From Marinilabiliaceae bacterium (GTDB taxonomy: Bacteria > Bacteroidota > Bacteroidia > Bacteroidales > Marinilabiliaceae), in the NCBI GenBank assembly GCA_027010905.1, contig JALVBA010000182.1, forward strand, positions 1 to 8,533: a DNA stretch of 8,533 nt, given 5' to 3'. This document shows positions 6,204 through 8,533 of this stretch, piece after piece (position 1 is the stretch's first letter; each line of letters begins with the position of its first letter). The position numbers and the translations under genes were made by a program. The notes beneath the pieces are model-generated. The model had not been told where the DNA came from and did no database searches. It saw nothing but the letters and a program-made list of their open reading frames with translations.

Positions 6204-8276
6204 ATGGATATGAAACTACTGTTTGCAGCGTCAATCTTTTTTGTGCTTAGTGCTTGTCAGGAGATTACTCCTCCAAAACCATTTGGGCCGCTTCCAAGTG
6301 CTCGTCAGCTGGACTATCAGCAGATGGAGTTCAACGCTTTCTTTCATTTCAACATGAATACCTTTACCGATATTGAGTGGGGTTCAGGGGGCGAAGACCC
6401 GGATATATTTAATCCTTCCGATCTTGATTGTGAGCAGTGGATTAAGACTTGTAAAGATGCCGGAATAAAAGGTGTTATCATTACTGCCAAACATCACGAT
6501 GGCTTCTGCCTCTGGCCCACTGAAACAACAAAGCATTCGGTAAAGTATTCAAAATGGAAGGATGGTAAGGGTGATGTGGTAAAAGAGCTGTCTGATGCCT
6601 GTAAGAAGTATGGTCTGAAATTCGGGATCTACCTCTCTCCATGGGACAGGAACAATGCAAAATACGGAACACCTGAGTATATTGATGTTTTTCGGGATCA
6701 GTTACGTGAGTTATTAACTAACTACGGAGATATCTTTGAAGTGTGGTTTGATGGTGCAAATGGTGGAACAGGATATTACGGAGGAGCAAATGAAAAACGT
6801 GAGGTTGACCGTAGGAACTATTACGATTGGCCAAACACGTATAAGATAATTCGTGAGCTTCAACCAAAAGCAAATATCTTTGGTGATGGTGGCCCTGACG
6901 TACGATGGGTGGGAAATGAACAGGGATTCGCCAATAAAACAAACTGGAGCCTTCTTCGTCGTGATGGGGTTTATCCGGGATGGCCTAAATACAAAGAGTT
7001 AACCTCAGGCCATGAAGATGGTACGCACTGGGTGCCTGCCGAGGTTGACGTCTCTATTCGTCCGGGGTGGTATTACCACGCTTCCGAAGATCATAAGGTA
7101 AAATCATTACCACAACTTCTTGATATCTATTACCATTCGGTTGGTCGTAACGGAACAATGCTTCTTAATTTCCCTGTCGACAGACGAGGCCATATTCATG
7201 AAAATGATGTTGCAGCAGTAATGTCCATGGCAAATCAGCTGAATAAAGATTTTAAAACAGATATGGCTAAAGATGCAACAATTACGGCGTCTGTTGATCG
7301 CGGCAGAGGCTATGGAACCGGAAACCTTAACGATGGAAACAGAGATAGTTATTGGTCAACTCCCGACAGTATCACTTCAGGAAGTGTTGTTATTGAGCTT
7401 GATGAGCCAAAGGTGATAAATCGTTTTCTGGTTCAGGAGTATATTCCATTAGGGCAAAGAGTTCAGGAGTTTACTATTGAGGCTTTTGTGGATGGACGGT
7501 GGAGAATGATTGCAAAGGAGACAACGATAGGGTATAAACGGATTTTAAGATTTGAGCCTGTTGAAGCTGAAAAGGTACGCTTTACCATAATGAAATCGAA
7601 GGCTTGCCCTCTTATTTCAAACATTGAATTATACCATGCACCTGCTGTAATGGTTGAGCCTCTGATTTCAAGAAATAAGCGAGGTGTGGTATTTATAAAA
7701 GCTTTTGGTGAATCGGCTGATCTGCTATACACTGTTACTGGCAAGGATGCGGTTAAGCATGGGGTGCTCTACTCTGAACCTTTCATCTTAAAAGGTAAAG
7801 GTACGGTGAAAGCTGTAATAAGAGATAAATCATCAGGTAAATATAGTCCTGTAGCCACTGTTGAATATGATGTGAGTAAAGATAAGTGGAGGGTTCGTAA
7901 AGGTGGTAAAAGGAGTAACAGAGCCATCGATGGAAATCCGCAATCGAGTTATCACGTTAATGGTGATAAATTCCCCATCGATATTGTTATTGATTTGGGG
8001 GAGATACTGAATATCGCCGGATTTACCTACCTGCCCGACCAGAGTCGTTGGTCATCAGGCGTGGTTAAGGAGTATGGTTTCTACGTAAGTATGAATGGAA
8101 AGGATTGGGGAAGGCCGGTGTCAGAAGGTGAGTTCTCAAATATAAAAAGCAGTACGGTTTGGCAGAAAAAGGAGTTCGAACCGGTTACAGGGAGGTATAT
8201 CAAACTTCAGGCATTGTCGGAAGTAGATGGTGTTAAGCGGTTAGGTGCTGCTGAGATTGGGGTTGTTACTGAGTAA
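6204..8276 (+). CDS. GH29 alpha-L-fucosidase lipoprotein with two discoidin-type modules
   Basis: This 690-residue lipoprotein is a predicted glycoside hydrolase family 29 alpha-L-fucosidase, which releases L-fucose with retention of configuration. The lipobox is LSAC (Cys18). The GH29 barrel spans about residues 25-345: KHHDGF (96-101) lies in the fucose-binding region, VWFDGAN (180-186) holds the nucleophile Asp183, and VRWVGNEQG carries Glu239, the likely acid/base by position. The PAEVDVSIRPGW segment suggests the GH29-B (alpha-1,3/4) branch. C-terminal modules follow: an F5/8 type C (discoidin, CBM32-like) domain at about 355-478, an Fn3-like or chitobiase-C-like domain at about 480-558, and a second F5/8 type C domain at about 565-690. 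The start is taken at ATG 6204. TTG at 6198 would add two residues, and ATG 6210 (MKLLF) would also give a normal lipoprotein signal. It is preceded by its own promoter-like box. No SusC/SusD pair is nearby within the window. Confidence 0.93.
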   Translation: MDMKLLFAASIFFVLSACQEITPPKPFGPLPSARQLDYQQMEFNAFFHFNMNTFTDIEWGSGGEDPDIFNPSDLDCEQWIKTCKDAGIKGVIITAKHHDGFCLWPTETTKHSVKYSKWKDGKGDVVKELSDACKKYGLKFGIYLSPWDRNNAKYGTPEYIDVFRDQLRELLTNYGDIFEVWFDGANGGTGYYGGANEKREVDRRNYYDWPNTYKIIRELQPKANIFGDGGPDVRWVGNEQGFANKTNWSLLRRDGVYPGWPKYKELTSGHEDGTHWVPAEVDVSIRPGWYYHASEDHKVKSLPQLLDIYYHSVGRNGTMLLNFPVDRRGHIHENDVAAVMSMANQLNKDFKTDMAKDATITASVDRGRGYGTGNLNDGNRDSYWSTPDSITSGSVVIELDEPKVINRFLVQEYIPLGQRVQEFTIEAFVDGRWRMIAKETTIGYKRILRFEPVEAEKVRFTIMKSKACPLISNIELYHAPAVMVEPLISRNKRGVVFIKAFGESADLLYTVTGKDAVKHGVLYSEPFILKGKGTVKAVIRDKSSGKYSPVATVEYDVSKDKWRVRKGGKRSNRAIDGNPQSSYHVNGDKFPIDIVIDLGEILNIAGFTYLPDQSRWSSGVVKEYGFYVSMNGKDWGRPVSEGEFSNIKSSTVWQKKEFEPVTGRYIKLQALSEVDGVKRLGAAEIGVVTE

Positions 8277-8322
8277 TGATGTGGTGATTTGTTAATTTGA
8301 AGATTTGGTGATTTGGGTTTTT
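8275..8322 (+). repeat. Degenerate octamer run (NNNNATTT) after the fucosidase gene
   Basis: Successive 8-base units read AATGATGT, GGTGATTT, GTTAATTT, GAAGATTT, GGTGATTT, GGGTTTTT. The four middle units share ATTT in the second half, and two are identical; the flanking units are decayed. The run starts at the fucosidase stop codon. Confidence 0.55.
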
Positions 8323-8384
8323 CATCTCTTGTTGTTTATCCGGTGTCTTTTTGGTGTCTTACTGCTTAGGAGGTGAAAAACTAA

Positions 8385-8414
8385 CACAGAGGCATAAAGA
8401 CACAAAGGCACGGG
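8385..8414 (+). repeat. Second degenerate octamer run (CAC/TnnAGN-like)
   Basis: Units CACAGAGG, CATAAAGA and CACAAAGG follow without a gap, with a partial fourth unit CACGGG. Upstream, GGTGTCTT occurs twice (8342-8349 and 8353-8360). Its first copy can pair with AAAGACAC at 8396-8403 over eight bases, so a weak hairpin is possible, but no T-run follows it and I do not call a terminator. Confidence 0.4.
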
Positions 8415-8438
8415 AGGTATGTTTCTATGATGGCTCTA

Positions 8439-8533
8439 CTAGAGTTTACTAAATGCTATCTTCTTTGAAATATTAGCCGGATCAAACTCTTTTAAAATAT
8501 AAATGCTATCATCTAACATATTATCTGTAATCT
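8439..8533 (-). CDS. C-terminal end of an unidentified protein (partial, cut by window edge)
   Basis: On the - strand one frame is open from the window edge to a TAG at 8441-8439, giving about 30 residues that include DDSIYILKEFDPANIS and end in IAFSKL. The residue mix (charged, with a regular hydrophobic pattern) is gene-like, and a convergent gene here would explain why the + strand is empty after the fucosidase. I do not recognise the family. An open frame of 30 codons could also arise by chance, and an 11-base direct repeat inside it (8450-8460 and 8500-8510) is read in two different frames, which argues mildly against coding. Confidence 0.45.
   Translation of the reverse strand, partial: ITDNMLDDSIYILKEFDPANISKKIAFSKL

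Noticed and set aside
8450..8510. An 11-base direct repeat (TAAATGCTATC) spaced exactly 50 bases apart, with AGAGTTT/AAACTCT inverted between.
   Set aside because: Two short copies in AT-rich DNA are easily chance; no third copy or element boundary is visible.
1..8533. CRISPR array, tRNA, rRNA, riboswitch, insertion sequence or SusC/SusD pair.
   Set aside because: Looked for; no regular spacer array, cloverleaf-like segment, transposase motif or TonB-dependent receptor sequence was found.

Overview
The window looks like a chromosomal segment of a Bacteroidota bacterium, probably of the Bacteroidales or a related marine or gut order. Four things point there. The genes are AT-rich and have no clear Shine-Dalgarno sequences. 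Candidate promoter -7 boxes fit the TAnnTTTG pattern of this phylum. Several products are lipoproteins or Tat-exported proteins. The gene families (FadL-like OmpP1, exported Gfo/Idh/MocA proteins, GH29 fucosidase with carbohydrate-binding modules) are typical of it. The species cannot be told from the sequence alone.

Layout. Five complete genes all lie on the + strand. (1) 58-1290 encodes a FadL/OmpP1-type outer-membrane transporter. (2) 1313-2677 starts 22 bases later and encodes an SGNH/GDSL hydrolase lipoprotein; the two look like one operon for splitting and taking up lipid esters, closed by a clear intrinsic terminator at 2736-2770. (3) 2828-4063 encodes an integral-membrane M48 (Ste24-type) zinc protease with its own promoter-like box, apparently a single-gene unit. 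(4) 4220-5776 encodes an exported Gfo/Idh/MocA-family oxidoreductase with a twin-arginine signal and a lipobox. (5) 6204-8276 encodes a lipoprotein GH29 alpha-L-fucosidase with a GH29, discoidin, Fn3-like/chitobiase-C-like, discoidin layout. A probable sixth gene enters from the right edge on the - strand; only about its last 30 codons are visible (8439-8533).

The largest non-coding stretch, 5777-6203, is the least ordinary part. It holds a run of six heptamers ending in GTT, a terminator-like hairpin inside that run, a nested inverted repeat of about 190 bases (5946-6136) whose wobble pairs favour folding in a + strand transcript, a perfect 12-bp hairpin at 6120-6149, and a palindrome lying on the -7 box before the fucosidase gene. 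A second kind of degenerate short repeat, with period 8, follows the fucosidase gene (8275-8322 and 8385-8414).

How the genes fit together: genes 1 and 2 form a plausible surface lipid-acquisition unit. Genes 4 and 5 are both sugar-related and exported, so they could act on the same glycan, but a terminator-like hairpin, the long palindrome and a new promoter lie between them, so they are probably separate transcripts. No SusC/SusD pair, regulator, defence gene, CRISPR array, tRNA or rRNA was seen. I found no convincing new protein system; the best candidate for something undescribed is the palindromic intergenic element.
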